A DNA stretch of 64,000 bases, from NCBI RefSeq assembly GCF_001591965.1, contig NZ_BCVX01000002.1, forward strand, positions 248,001 through 312,000. Direction: 5' to 3'. This DNA is from Lysinibacillus odysseyi 34hs-1 = NBRC 100172 (GTDB lineage: Bacteria; Bacillota; Bacilli; Bacillales_A; Planococcaceae). Position numbers and translations under genes: made by a program. The notes under the pieces were generated by a model. That model saw only the letters and a program-made list of their open reading frames with translations. It had not been told where the DNA came from and ran no database searches. Below are positions 25,536 through 33,568 of this stretch, in pieces. Within the stretch, counting starts at the first letter, position 1. Every line of letters starts with the position of its first letter.

Positions 25536-26117
25536 TTACTCTTCAGGCTTTATTTTTGGATTTGGCCCAAGTACAACAGGCGGCACATCAGCAAATGTTT
25601 CGCCTTCTTCTTCTAAATCGCGCATTCTATGGGCTAAACGAGATGCGGCACAGGCTGCAATGCTCGCCACTAGATCATCAAGAAACGTATGGACACCGCC
25701 ACCGGCTTTTGTATCTAGCTTTTCAATAACACCGATTTTCTGCTTATCCAAATGGCCGAATGTCGTGACAGCAATACTTCCGTATGTGAAGACCGAACCA
25801 AGCGCAATCGTCTCATCAACGCCGAACAGCCCCTCATCACTTTCTACAATTGACTGCAGAGGCTCTGATAGCATCTTTTTTTCCGCCAATTCATCAAGCT
25901 CTACTCCTACAAGGACAGCATGCTGCACTTCCCGCTTCAGCAGGACCCGTTCCACCGACTCTATACAATGCGCAATCTCCAAACCTGGATTGTAAGGCTT
26001 TTGCATTTCATACACAATTTCTGCTATTGCATCTATTGTGACACCACGGCGTATTAAAGCTGCCCGTGTTGCCGCTACCACTTCATCTGAATGGACACGA
26101 AGTTTCTTATTATGCAT
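25536..26117 (-). CDS. yutG: Phosphatidylglycerophosphatase A-family protein YutG
   Basis: A 193-residue protein of the PgpA family in its B. subtilis YutG form. The conserved VHTFLDDLVASIAACAASR segment and the LFGVDETIALGSVFTYGSI stretch are present. PgpA enzymes dephosphorylate phosphatidylglycerol phosphate; the Gram-positive YutG group lacks the long membrane segments, and its substrate is less certain. The ATG follows GGAG at seven bases. It is divergent from yjcH and ends in a strong terminator, so it is a single-gene unit. Confidence 0.85.
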   Translation of the reverse strand: MHNKKLRVHSDEVVAATRAALIRRGVTIDAIAEIVYEMQKPYNPGLEIAHCIESVERVLLKREVQHAVLVGVELDELAEKKMLSEPLQSIVESDEGLFGVDETIALGSVFTYGSIAVTTFGHLDKQKIGVIEKLDTKAGGGVHTFLDDLVASIAACAASRLAHRMRDLEEEGETFADVPPVVLGPNPKIKPEE

Positions 26118-26303
26118 AGTCAATCTCCATTTCTTTACGTATTTATATAAGATCGGCTCTTAAAAAGCGCAAGAAGGTAGAGAACGCATCCTAAGCTTTC
26201 TTCCTATTTGAGCCGGCAAGCAGAACAAACATTACCTACATATTACACCTTTATTATTCTATATGATACAATTTCGTTACAACAATGAGAAGGAGTGACA
26301 TCT

Positions 26304-27023
26304 GTGGATAAAGGAACCGTTCAAGACATTAATTTTTATAGTGAATGCTTGCAGGAACAGATGCAGCTGCTGATTTATATTCCTGCCAACTATACTCCAC
26401 TATACAGGTACAATATTTTAATCGCTTCCGACGGGAAAGATTATTTCCAGCTTGGCGGTATTCCCCGGCTCGCTGATGAGTTGATCAATGATTATGAAAT
26501 CGAGCATTTAATCATTGTCGGTGTTCCCTATAAGAGTGTAGAAGACCGAAAACGCAAATACATTCCTTCAGGGGACCAACATGAAGCATATTTGCGCTTT
26601 TTAGCTCATGAGCTTGTACCTTATTTGGATCGGGAGTTTTCGACAAATGCCCTTGGTTCAAACCGCGGGTTAATCGGCGATTCCATGGCGGCTACAGCGT
26701 CCCTGCTTGCAGCTGTCAAGTACCCTAATATTTTTGGTAAAGCCATTCTTCACTCTCCCTATGTGGATGAGCTTGTTATGGAAAAAGTACGCTCAACAAA
26801 AGAATTTGACCAGCTTTCTATTTACCATGTCATTGGAACAGAGGAAAACAAAGTAGTATTACATGATCAAACTGTCAAAGACTTTTTGACGCCCAACCGC
26901 CAAATGCATAAACTGATGGTCGAAATGGGCTATGACACATTTTATGAAGAATTCAACGGGAATCATACATGGAAATATTGGAAACCTGATTTAAAGAGGG
27001 CATTGATTGAAAATTTCGGATAA
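26304..27023 (+). CDS. yjcH: Esterase-like alpha/beta hydrolase YjcH
   Basis: A 239-residue hydrolase of the esterase-D/enterochelin-esterase group. The nucleophile elbow is GLIGDSMAA, and His lies in NGNHTWKYW near the C-terminus. There is no signal peptide, so it is cytoplasmic. The GTG of MDKGTVQ is used because AGGAG lies eight bases upstream. The order yjcH-yjcG-yjcF and the short gaps equal the B. subtilis locus. Its substrate is unknown. Confidence 0.85.
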   Translation: MDKGTVQDINFYSECLQEQMQLLIYIPANYTPLYRYNILIASDGKDYFQLGGIPRLADELINDYEIEHLIIVGVPYKSVEDRKRKYIPSGDQHEAYLRFLAHELVPYLDREFSTNALGSNRGLIGDSMAATASLLAAVKYPNIFGKAILHSPYVDELVMEKVRSTKEFDQLSIYHVIGTEENKVVLHDQTVKDFLTPNRQMHKLMVEMGYDTFYEEFNGNHTWKYWKPDLKRALIENFG

Positions 27024-27107
27024 TCTTTTCATCTAATCGCGCAAAGACTATTCAATCTGTTATACTAAATATGAAGAGAAATTTGAATTTCCGGGAGGTA
27101 ATGAACT

Positions 27108-27623
27108 TTGAAGTACGGTATTGTTGCATTTCCATCAAAAAAACTACAAGATTTGGCGAATACGTATCGTAAGCGCTATGACCCACACTATGCGCTGATT
27201 ACACCGCATATGACTTTGAAGGACGTGTTTGAAGCAGATGAAACAGAAATCGGAGAAATTACGAAGAAGCTAGAGGATATCGCTAAGCGCTTTGCTCCGT
27301 TGGAAATTCATGCTTCTCGTATCAGTTCGTTCTTCCCAACGACAAATGCGATTTATTTCCGAATTGAGCCAACACCTCAGCTTGAAAACATTCATAATGA
27401 AATTCAGGACCAATTACAAATCGGCCAATCAAAACATGTTTTCGTCCCTCATATTACAATTGCTCAAAAAATGACGGATTCTGAACATGATGACATTTTC
27501 GGCCAACTGCGCATGACAGGTGTAGACGAAAAAGAAACAATCGACCGATTCCACCTTCTTTATCAATTGCAGGATGGTTCATGGACGACTTATGAGACAT
27601 TTAGATTGAGTGGAGCTGAATGA
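27108..27623 (+). CDS. yjcG: 2H phosphoesterase YjcG
   Basis: A 171-residue member of the 2H phosphoesterase (2'-5' RNA ligase-like) family. The two catalytic H-x-T/S motifs are visible as PHMTLKD near residue 35 and PHITIAQ near 118. It is preceded by GGGAGG. The last 14 bases overlap yjcF. The physiological substrate is not known; cyclic phosphodiesters of RNA or nucleotides fit the fold. Confidence 0.88.
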   Translation: MKYGIVAFPSKKLQDLANTYRKRYDPHYALITPHMTLKDVFEADETEIGEITKKLEDIAKRFAPLEIHASRISSFFPTTNAIYFRIEPTPQLENIHNEIQDQLQIGQSKHVFVPHITIAQKMTDSEHDDIFGQLRMTGVDEKETIDRFHLLYQLQDGSWTTYETFRLSGAE

Positions 27624-28056
27624 GGTTTTGTTTACTGTAAAACTAGTCACTACGGAAGAAGAAAAACAATTAGCATTTGACGTCCGGAAGAAAGTATTTG
27701 TCGAGGAGCAGGGTGTTCCGCTTCATTTAGAACTCGATGAATTTGATAAAACAGCTGCGCATTTCATTGTCCAGGAAGATGACCATACGATCGCAGCAGC
27801 CCGTGTACGTGAAGTTTCTCCGGGAGTTGGAAAAATAGAGCGTGTTTGTGTTCTCAAGGAATACCGCGGAAAACGGCTTGGTATATTAATTATGGAACAG
27901 GTAGAAAAATATGCTGTGGAATACGGGTGGAAAAAACTCAAACTAAATGCCCAAAGCTATGCAATCCCATTTTACGAAAAGCTTGGTTATATAGTTACTT
28001 CCCCAGAATTTTTAGATGCCTATATCCCGCACCGGGCAATGGAAAAAGTAATTTAA
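27610..28056 (+). CDS. yjcF: GNAT N-acetyltransferase YjcF
   Basis: A 148-residue acetyltransferase. The acetyl-CoA loop is visible as VCVLKEYRGKRLGILIME, and the C-terminal motif as LNAQSYAIPFYEKLGY. The N-terminus contains RKKVFVEEQGVP, typical of the YjcF/ElaA-like group. The GTG overlapping yjcG is taken as start; a TTG six codons later is possible, and neither has a strong ribosome site. The substrate is unknown. Confidence 0.85.
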   Translation: MELNEVLFTVKLVTTEEEKQLAFDVRKKVFVEEQGVPLHLELDEFDKTAAHFIVQEDDHTIAAARVREVSPGVGKIERVCVLKEYRGKRLGILIMEQVEKYAVEYGWKKLKLNAQSYAIPFYEKLGYIVTSPEFLDAYIPHRAMEKVI

Positions 28057-28140
28057 GCAATAAAGGGACGGGCAGAAAAGGTAATGAAGCAATGTCTAGG
28101 CATGTACTGCATCGCTTCCCCTCTGGCCTTTCTTGAGTAC

Positions 28141-28236
28141 GGCACAATACCCAGTCGCAGCTCCGTTTTACGAAAAGGCAGCGGCTGAAAATTCATGGCA
28201 ATGTGCTCCGCTAGCAACAGGAATAGCGGCATGTTG
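28141..28236 (+). pseudogene. Possible fragment of a second GNAT gene
   Basis: One frame reads AQYPVAAPFYEKAAAENS before a stop, similar to the AQSYAIPFYEK motif at the end of yjcF, and 13 of 14 bases around TTTTACGAAAAG agree. No start or upstream domain is present. The similarity is short and may be chance. Confidence 0.25.
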
Positions 28237-28288
28237 ATATGACTGCTACTAAAGCAAAGATTTACCGCAAATAGTAATCAAGAATAAT

Positions 28289-28333
28289 AGGGCTATCCAG
28301 AAAGTAAATACTTTCTGGATAGCCCTGTTTTTT
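28289..28333. terminator. Bidirectional terminator between yjcF and spoVIF
   Basis: AGGGCTATCCAGAAAGT and its exact complement form a 17-base-pair stem with an AAAT loop and TTTTTT. It touches the stop codon of spoVIF on the opposite strand. Confidence 0.92.
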
Positions 28334-28577
28334 ATCTCATCATTTTTTCAATTTTATTTAAGTCAAGAGATTGCCCATCCTGCATGATGGACTTTACAAT
28401 TTTATCTTCCAGTGTTGAATCTACCGGACGGTTTGCCAGTTTGCCCACTTTACGAACAATTTTACGTACTTGTTTTTCATTCGAAAAATCAGCGTGTTGA
28501 ATCGCATTGGCAAGCGCTAGTATTTCCTCAAACTGGACACCGGTCTTTTTTTCGACCTGTCTGAAAAACGGTTCCAC
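28332..28577 (-). CDS. spoVIF: Stage VI sporulation protein F
   Basis: An 81-residue sporulation protein. The sequence pattern VEKKTGVQFEEILALANAIQ and EDKIVKSIMQDGQSLD matches B. subtilis SpoVIF (YjcC), which acts in the mother cell on coat assembly and GerE-dependent expression. The GTG start follows AGGAGG seven bases upstream, and that site overlaps the stop of the preceding yjcZ-type gene, so both are probably co-transcribed. The proximity to yjcFGH is also found in B. subtilis. Confidence 0.9.
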   Translation of the reverse strand: MEPFFRQVEKKTGVQFEEILALANAIQHADFSNEKQVRKIVRKVGKLANRPVDSTLEDKIVKSIMQDGQSLDLNKIEKMMR

Positions 28578-28589
28578 ACGCTTCCCTCC

Positions 28590-28751
28590 TTAGATGATAA
28601 CGCTACCTACGATAATTAATAAAATAAATAATACTACGATCAATACGAATACATTACTGCCTCCGCCGTAACCTCCGCCGTAGCCGTAGTTATAATAGCA
28701 TTGTTGTTGGCCAACACCACCTTGCCAGCCATAGTTATAATAGCCACCCAT
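28590..28751 (-). CDS. YjcZ-family sporulation peptide
   Basis: A 53-residue protein with a Tyr/Gly/Asn/Gln-rich first half (YYNYGWQGG, YGYGGGYGGG) and a C-terminal hydrophobic helix FVLIVVLFILLIIVGSVII, the defining feature of the YjcZ family of small sporulation membrane proteins. The ATG follows GGGAGGTG. It is too short for ordinary gene finders but has all the marks of a gene. The function is unknown. Confidence 0.85.
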   Translation of the reverse strand: MGGYYNYGWQGGVGQQQCYYNYGYGGGYGGGSNVFVLIVVLFILLIIVGSVII

Positions 28752-28776
28752 AAAAAAACACCTCCCTTCTACTTGC

Positions 28777-28785
28777 TAATGTATG
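28777..28785 (-). promoter_or_regulatory. Mother-cell -10 element before the yjcZ-type gene
   Basis: CATACATTA on the minus strand fits both sigma-K (CATANNNTA) and sigma-E (CATACANT) -10 elements. No good -35 was found at the usual distance. Confidence 0.45.
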
Positions 28786-28816
28786 TAACAAAAGCAAATG
28801 AAAGGAGGATATACGT

Positions 28817-29182
28817 CTAGTCGATTGTTCCTTTAGGTTTAAAAAGTAAGGCGCCAATAAAACCAAATACGATTGCTGCACTTATCCCTGAACTTGTTAC
28901 TTCAAACATCCCTGTCAGCACACCAATCCAGCCGTGTTTTTCTGCCTCAGCTATCGCCCCGCCGGTAAGGGAATTTCCAAACGAGGTAATCGGTACAGTG
29001 GCACCGGCACCCGCAAAATCAATCAAATATTCATACAAGCCAAGCCCGCCCAAAATCGATCCTGCTACTACAAGGAGAGATAATGTATGGGCAGGAGTCA
29101 GCTTGCCTACATCCATCAACAGCTGGCCGATTACGCAAATAAGCCCCCCTACAATGAAGGCAAAAATAAACGAGTAAATCAT
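28817..29182 (-). CDS. spoVAE: Stage V sporulation protein AE (SpoVAEb)
   Basis: A 121-residue membrane protein with four hydrophobic segments and the FAGAGATVPITSFGNSL motif shared with SpoVAC. It is part of the channel for dipicolinic acid in the spore inner membrane. It is the last gene of the group, 12 bases after spoVAD, with an AGGAGG site. Confidence 0.92.
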   Translation of the reverse strand: MIYSFIFAFIVGGLICVIGQLLMDVGKLTPAHTLSLLVVAGSILGGLGLYEYLIDFAGAGATVPITSFGNSLTGGAIAEAEKHGWIGVLTGMFEVTSSGISAAIVFGFIGALLFKPKGTID

Positions 29183-29194
29183 CCCTGTTTCCTC

Positions 29195-30187
29195 CTATAC
29201 TGTTAATTCTACTGCATGTGCGATACAGGGAATCGTCTCCCCCTGCTGATAGGAAAGTGGTGATAACAGGGCACCAGTGGCTACTAGGAGCACCTTTTTA
29301 TAGCGGCCTGTTCTCATCTGAAGATCAACATAGCTATAAAAGACGGAGGCAGAGCACCCTGCACCGCTTGCTCCTGCCTGGAAGCGCGTATCTTCGCCAA
29401 AATATTCTTCTCCCCCATCCCGGAGAATATTCAGTTCCTCACTTTTAATACCATCCTCGGCAAACATCGCTTTTAATAGCTTAAGGCCAATCTTTCCGAG
29501 ATCGCCCGTGAAAATAACATCATAATCGCTTATTTTCTGGTTGCGCTTCTTTAAATGAGTAGTTATGGTACTATAAGCAGCCGGAGCCATCGCCGCCCCC
29601 ATATGAAATGGATTATCCTGCCCATAATCAATTACTTTCCCGACAGTTGCTGCTGCCATATAAGGCATACCCTCATGATATTTCCCAACAAGTGCAAACC
29701 CTGCTGCTGTCACTGTCCATTGGGCTGTGGCAGGTTTCTGTGCTCCATAGTCCACTGGATAACGGAATTGGCGCTCCGTTGCATTATGATGACTGCTCGC
29801 TCCTGCAATCGCAAAGTTGGATGCCCCGAGTTCCGTTAAAAGCCCGGCAATAATGAGGGAAGAAACAGCTGTGGCACAGGCGGCAAATAAACCAATGAAA
29901 GAAACGGCAAGCTCTCTTGCCGCAAAGCTGGTTGGTGTCATTTGGTTCACAAGGTCACCGCTTAAGAAATAATCAATATCTAAATTTTTCACATCCGCCT
30001 TTTTCATCAAAACTTGGCATGCTTCTTGTACGAGTACCATTTGGCCCTTTTCATTCGTATTTTCCTGGAACCGCTCATCATCCATAATAGTATCAAAATA
30101 AGACTTGAAGACACTCCGTTTTTCAAGCGGCCCTGTAACAGCCGCACATGCTAAAATTGCCGGCTTTGTCCCAAATACGATTACCAT
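29195..30187 (-). CDS. spoVAD: Stage V sporulation protein AD (DPA-binding)
   Basis: A 330-residue thiolase-fold protein that binds dipicolinic acid and is needed for its uptake into the forespore. Recognisable segments are FGLFAACATAVSS-like SFIGLFAACATAV, GASSHHNATERQFRYP and GASGAGCSASVFYSY. Its ATG overlaps the stop of spoVAC as ATGGTAA, so the two are translationally coupled. Confidence 0.93.
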   Translation of the reverse strand: MVIVFGTKPAILACAAVTGPLEKRSVFKSYFDTIMDDERFQENTNEKGQMVLVQEACQVLMKKADVKNLDIDYFLSGDLVNQMTPTSFAARELAVSFIGLFAACATAVSSLIIAGLLTELGASNFAIAGASSHHNATERQFRYPVDYGAQKPATAQWTVTAAGFALVGKYHEGMPYMAAATVGKVIDYGQDNPFHMGAAMAPAAYSTITTHLKKRNQKISDYDVIFTGDLGKIGLKLLKAMFAEDGIKSEELNILRDGGEEYFGEDTRFQAGASGAGCSASVFYSYVDLQMRTGRYKKVLLVATGALLSPLSYQQGETIPCIAHAVELTV

Positions 30188-30636
30188 GATACCACCCCAA
30201 TAGTTACTAAAATAAGTTTAATAAGTGCCACAAAAAATGCTGACACAACCCCAAATAAAATGACTGATCCGGCGAGCTTGAACATACTGCTGCCAACTCC
30301 AAGGACAAATCCTTCTGTCCGGTGTTCAATCGAGGCAGAAATAACGGCATTTCCAAAGCCTGATACTGGTACTGCACTTCCTGCACCCGCAAACTGGCCA
30401 AGCTTTCGGTACAGGCCAAAGCCTGTCAGCAGCATCGCGATAAAGATAATTGTTGCCACCGTAGGATTCCCCGCTGTTTGTTCTGTAAAATCAAAAAAAA
30501 TAATATAAAAATATGAAATCGCTTGTCCAATAGCACAAATGATTCCTCCTACTAAAAAAGCTTTAAGCATATTCATCCCTATAGGGGGCTTGGGGCTGAT
30601 TTGCTGTTCAATTGTTTGATATCGCTGCTCGTTCAC
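30181..30636 (-). CDS. spoVAC: Stage V sporulation protein AC
   Basis: A 151-residue membrane protein with four helices and the FAGAGSAVPVSGFGNAV motif. SpoVAC is the mechanosensitive channel component for dipicolinic acid. The GTG start directly follows the stop of the lipoprotein gene, with GGAGG eight bases upstream inside that gene. The group has only C, D and Eb; spoVAA, AB, AEa and AF are not next to it. Confidence 0.92.
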   Translation of the reverse strand: MNEQRYQTIEQQISPKPPIGMNMLKAFLVGGIICAIGQAISYFYIIFFDFTEQTAGNPTVATIIFIAMLLTGFGLYRKLGQFAGAGSAVPVSGFGNAVISASIEHRTEGFVLGVGSSMFKLAGSVILFGVVSAFFVALIKLILVTIGVVSW

Positions 30637-31041
30637 TTATGTTTCCTCCTTTGCTAACTTCCTCAAATCTTCCAGTTTTTTGCTTAAATTTTTTGTCTCA
30701 TTCTTTTCAATCAGCTTTGCTGATTCCCAGTGCAGTTTAAAATCTGCTGAGACAATTAACTGTAGGTTCGGATAGTCCTTTTTCAGCTCATCTTCCACTT
30801 TTTTTTCGATGGATCTCTTTTTATACTTCTTCCACGGCTTCACTTGCATGGCAACAAGCAATTGATCATCTACCAAAATGACATTGGCATGCTCAATATC
30901 CTTTTGCTTATCTAGCATGTCCTCAATTTCGGTTTCTTTTTCGCCATCATATGTAGCATAAAAGGTTGTAAGCTTTTCGTCCGTATTCCCGCACCCGGCA
31001 AGTAATAGGCAGCAGCATAAAGTGAGCAGCATCCCTCTCAA
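30637..31041 (-). CDS. YhcN/YlaJ-family sporulation lipoprotein
   Basis: A 134-residue lipoprotein with lipobox LLAGC near residue 17. The body is charged, with the ANVILVDDQLLVAMQV segment common to YhcN/YlaJ proteins, which locate to the spore inner membrane or cortex side. It starts with TTG behind GGAGG and leads the spoVAC-D-Eb genes in one unit. The same gene order occurs in the mobile spoVA(2mob) operons linked to spore heat resistance. Confidence 0.82.
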   Translation of the reverse strand: MRGMLLTLCCCLLLAGCGNTDEKLTTFYATYDGEKETEIEDMLDKQKDIEHANVILVDDQLLVAMQVKPWKKYKKRSIEKKVEDELKKDYPNLQLIVSADFKLHWESAKLIEKNETKNLSKKLEDLRKLAKEET

Positions 31042-31065
31042 TTTCCTGCACCTCCTTTTTGTGTA

Positions 31066-31096
31066 TAGTATCGTCCCACGCAGTAAATTTTATTCA
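31066..31096 (-). promoter_or_regulatory. Sigma-G promoter of the spoVA group
   Basis: On the minus strand TGAATA, 18 bases and GATACTA match the forespore consensus TGMATA-N18-CATACTA at 12 of 13 positions. The predicted start lies about 20 bases before the lipoprotein gene. Confidence 0.75.
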
Positions 31097-31132
31097 ACCA
31101 TAGCAATCGCCCTAATCCACAGTGTGCACTTT

Positions 31133-31141
31133 CATATTGTA
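31133..31141 (+). promoter_or_regulatory. Sigma-K-like -10 of cotZ
   Basis: CATATTGTA is a perfect CATANNNTA element 31 bases before the cotZ start; the -35 AC is not at the ideal spacing. Confidence 0.5.
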
Positions 31142-31171
31142 GAAAGAATTCACATACAGGGAGGTGAATAT

Positions 31172-31684
31172 ATGGGTTGTGGAAGAGAGAGCGTAGGTGG
31201 ATTTGGTGACCATCACAGAGGCTGTGTATGCGAAGTTGTACGCGCCATTTTAGATATCCAAAACCAAGCTACAGAAGATGAGTGTTCAACATGTACAACA
31301 AACTGTTTCTTAGAGCCGCTTGGTGGTATCGTGAGTCCTGCACGTAATGCAGCAGATACGCGAGTATTTACATTACTAACAAAAACAGGTGTTCCTTTCA
31401 TGGCATCATACTCTTCAGAGGAGTATGACTACTGTACATCTGTATTCTTCCGTGTAGAAGACATTTTCGATGACTGCTGTGCTACTTTACGCGTGTTGAT
31501 TCCGTTGTACGACCGCGGTGGCGACGCAGTGCCTCTATTAACAGATTGCGGTACGAAACTGAACCTAGGTGCTATTTGTGCGGTTGAATACTTTGCTGCA
31601 TCTGATAGCTGTATCACAGTGGACTTGAACTGCTTCTGTGCGGTTCAATGTATTGCTGACGTTGACCTTGGCATTTGTAACTAA
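31172..31684 (+). CDS. cotZ: Spore crust/exosporium protein, CotZ/CotY/ExsY family
   Basis: A 170-residue cysteine-rich protein. The family start MGCGRESVGGF, the CVCEVVRAILDIQ segment, the CSTCTTNCF cluster and the C-terminal CFCAVQCIADVDLGIC match CotZ/ExsY, which self-assemble into a disulfide-linked outermost layer. Upstream in-frame codons are ignored because GGGAGG sits right before this ATG. It is divergent from the forespore spoVA group, giving a sigma-G/sigma-K pair of promoters in one intergenic region. Confidence 0.93.
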   Translation: MGCGRESVGGFGDHHRGCVCEVVRAILDIQNQATEDECSTCTTNCFLEPLGGIVSPARNAADTRVFTLLTKTGVPFMASYSSEEYDYCTSVFFRVEDIFDDCCATLRVLIPLYDRGGDAVPLLTDCGTKLNLGAICAVEYFAASDSCITVDLNCFCAVQCIADVDLGICN

Positions 31685-31705
31685 CCAAAGAATAAAAGCG
31701 CTAAA

Positions 31706-31797
31706 GCGCCTGCATAGTTCTGATGAGCGTTGGAGGCTTCCAACAAATGTGCTTGCATATGCGGGAAGCAAACAAAGCATCCTCGAGCAGCAGGCGC
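31706..31797. repeat. Structured palindromic element after cotZ
   Basis: GCGCCTGC and GCAGGCGC are exact outer arms around 76 bases that contain a further inverted repeat (GTTGGAG...CTTCCAAC). It resembles small interspersed REP-like elements of Bacillales; copies elsewhere cannot be tested here. Confidence 0.45.
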
Positions 31798-31824
31798 AAA
31801 TACCTAATATCTCTATCAAAATTA

Positions 31825-31860
31825 AAAGAGCAGATGCGTATTGCATCTGCTCTTTATTTT
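31825..31860. terminator. Bidirectional terminator between cotZ and the cotO-like gene
   Basis: AGAGCAGATGC pairs with GCATCTGCTCT, followed by TTATTTT; A-rich on the other side. Confidence 0.88.
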
Positions 31861-32189
31861 GCCGTAATATAAGCAATTGATTCCGCGGCCAGCCATATTT
31901 CCTGCTCCAACGCACGGATTAACACTTCTTCACCTTTTACCTTCACAATGGTTCCGATCAAGTGCTCTCCATTTTTCAATTGAAGGTACAGCTGTCTTTC
32001 CTTATTGGTCGGGCGCGCAAAATATCGAAGCTGATGGATGATCAGCGATGGCACCGGCTCCTTCCTTACATAGATCGATGTGCTTTCATCATCGATTTGG
32101 CGCGCAGGGGGCGGGGTATGAATGTATAATAACGGATACTCCAACCGTCCACATCCTTTTTTCCTTACGATATGCTGAGGAGGCCTCAT
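31854..32189 (-). CDS. CotO-like spore coat protein
   Basis: A 111-residue protein. EYPLLYIHTPP near the N-terminus resembles the EPLLYI-x-QP start of CotO morphogenetic coat proteins, and the C-terminal 50 residues (LKNGEHLIGTIVKVKGEEVLIR) look like the CotO end domain. It is only about half as long as B. subtilis CotO. The position beside cotZ supports a coat role. The ATG directly after mgtE has no ribosome site; a TTG at 32144 behind AAAGGATG is the alternative start. Confidence 0.55.
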   Translation of the reverse strand: MRPPQHIVRKKGCGRLEYPLLYIHTPPPARQIDDESTSIYVRKEPVPSLIIHQLRYFARPTNKERQLYLQLKNGEHLIGTIVKVKGEEVLIRALEQEIWLAAESIAYITAK

Positions 32190-32191
32190 TG

Positions 32192-33568
32192 CTACATAAT
32201 TTGACTTAAAAACATAGTTGCAAGCCCAAGATAAATCATCAGGCTTGTGACATCATTTAAAGTTGTAATGAAAGGACCCGATGCTACAGCAGGGTCAATG
32301 CCCATTTTGTGAATCAGTAAAGGAATAAATGAACCGGCAAGCGTCGCCACCAAAATGGAGCAGCTGATCGCTCCTCCGACAAGAAGACCCATCACTAGGC
32401 TATGCTTCCAGAAGTAAATAATCCCTACAACGATGAGAGCACAAACTATGCCCATGATTAAGCCTGTCACCAGTTCTCTCATCAGTAGCTTCATCTTGCT
32501 TTTCTCGCTTACTTCTCCAGTAGCAATTCCTCGTACTGCTACAGCCAGTGCCTGTGTCCCACTATTTCCCGATGTACCGGAAATGAGCGGGATAAATAAG
32601 GCCAGCAGCGCCACCTGGTCTAATGTTTCTTCAAAGCGACTCATGAGATTGGCTGTCAGCATGCCTAAAAACAGCAGGATAATGAGCCATGGCAGCCGAT
32701 TTTTTGCCGATTTAAACGGGCCATCATCTATATCCTCCACATCTGAAATCCCGGCAAGCTTTGAATAGTCATCACTTGCCTCTTCCTCAATAACATCGAT
32801 AATATCATCGACCGTAATAATCCCCTGCAGCTCCTTATTGTCATTCACTACAGGAAGAGCGAGAAAGTTATAGTCCTTCATAATTTGCGCGACCTCTTCT
32901 TGGTCGTCCTTTAATCCAACAAAGACAACACGATCACTCATAATCTCCTTAATCAATGTATCCTCATCGGCGATGATTAAATCCCTCAATGATAAAACAC
33001 CTGTTAGCTGATGCCCATCATTTACAACGAAAATATAGTAAATGGTTTCAGCAGTCGGCGCTTCTTTACGCATAACCGCCATAGCTGAACGGACCGTAGA
33101 ACTTTCCAAAATCGACACATACTCCGTTGTCATAATGGCTCCTGCCGTATATTCAGCATAGCCGAGAAGTTCATTGATTTCTTCAGCCGTTTCGCTATCC
33201 ATCATTTCCAGATAGCTTTCCCGTTCCTTATTATCCAGCTCATTTAATACGTCTACGGCGTCATCCGTATACATCTCGGATAACATTGCCGCACCGTAGG
33301 AAGTATCCATTTCTTTTAGAAAATCCTGATATTTGTCATCCTCCAGCTCCAACTCCCGGAAGATAACAGCCATTTCATGAGGAGATAAAAAATGATACAT
33401 GGTCTCCCGTATATCAGGTCCAACCTTCTCATAAAATTGCCCTTGATCGTACGGATGAAGTGCTAAAAAGTTCTCGCGGAATAAGTGGATATCTTCTTTT
33501 CTTAATAGCCGGCAAAGAAATTCCTCATTATATTGGACGTCATCCTTTTCATGTTTGTTTTCGACCAT
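32192..33568 (-). CDS. mgtE: Magnesium transporter MgtE
   Basis: A Mg2+ channel/transporter of 458 residues with the usual order: MgtE N domain (about 20-135), two CBS domains (about 138-265; ITVDDIIDVIEEEASDDYSKL), a plug helix and five membrane helices. The PLISGTSGNSGTQALAVAVRGI pore motif and the conserved ending ATLAGSFIPLLIHKMGIDPAVASGPF are readable in shorter parts. The ATG follows GAGGAGGG. A magnesium riboswitch was looked for upstream and not found. Confidence 0.95.
   Translation of the reverse strand: MVENKHEKDDVQYNEEFLCRLLRKEDIHLFRENFLALHPYDQGQFYEKVGPDIRETMYHFLSPHEMAVIFRELELEDDKYQDFLKEMDTSYGAAMLSEMYTDDAVDVLNELDNKERESYLEMMDSETAEEINELLGYAEYTAGAIMTTEYVSILESSTVRSAMAVMRKEAPTAETIYYIFVVNDGHQLTGVLSLRDLIIADEDTLIKEIMSDRVVFVGLKDDQEEVAQIMKDYNFLALPVVNDNKELQGIITVDDIIDVIEEEASDDYSKLAGISDVEDIDDGPFKSAKNRLPWLIILLFLGMLTANLMSRFEETLDQVALLALFIPLISGTSGNSGTQALAVAVRGIATGEVSEKSKMKLLMRELVTGLIMGIVCALIVVGIIYFWKHSLVMGLLVGGAISCSILVATLAGSFIPLLIHKMGIDPAVASGPFITTLNDVTSLMIYLGLATMFLSQIM

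Noticed and set aside
28590-28751. Treating the Gly/Tyr-rich stretch as a simple repeat
   Set aside because: It has a ribosome site, an ATG and a C-terminal helix identical in type to YjcZ proteins, so it is a gene.
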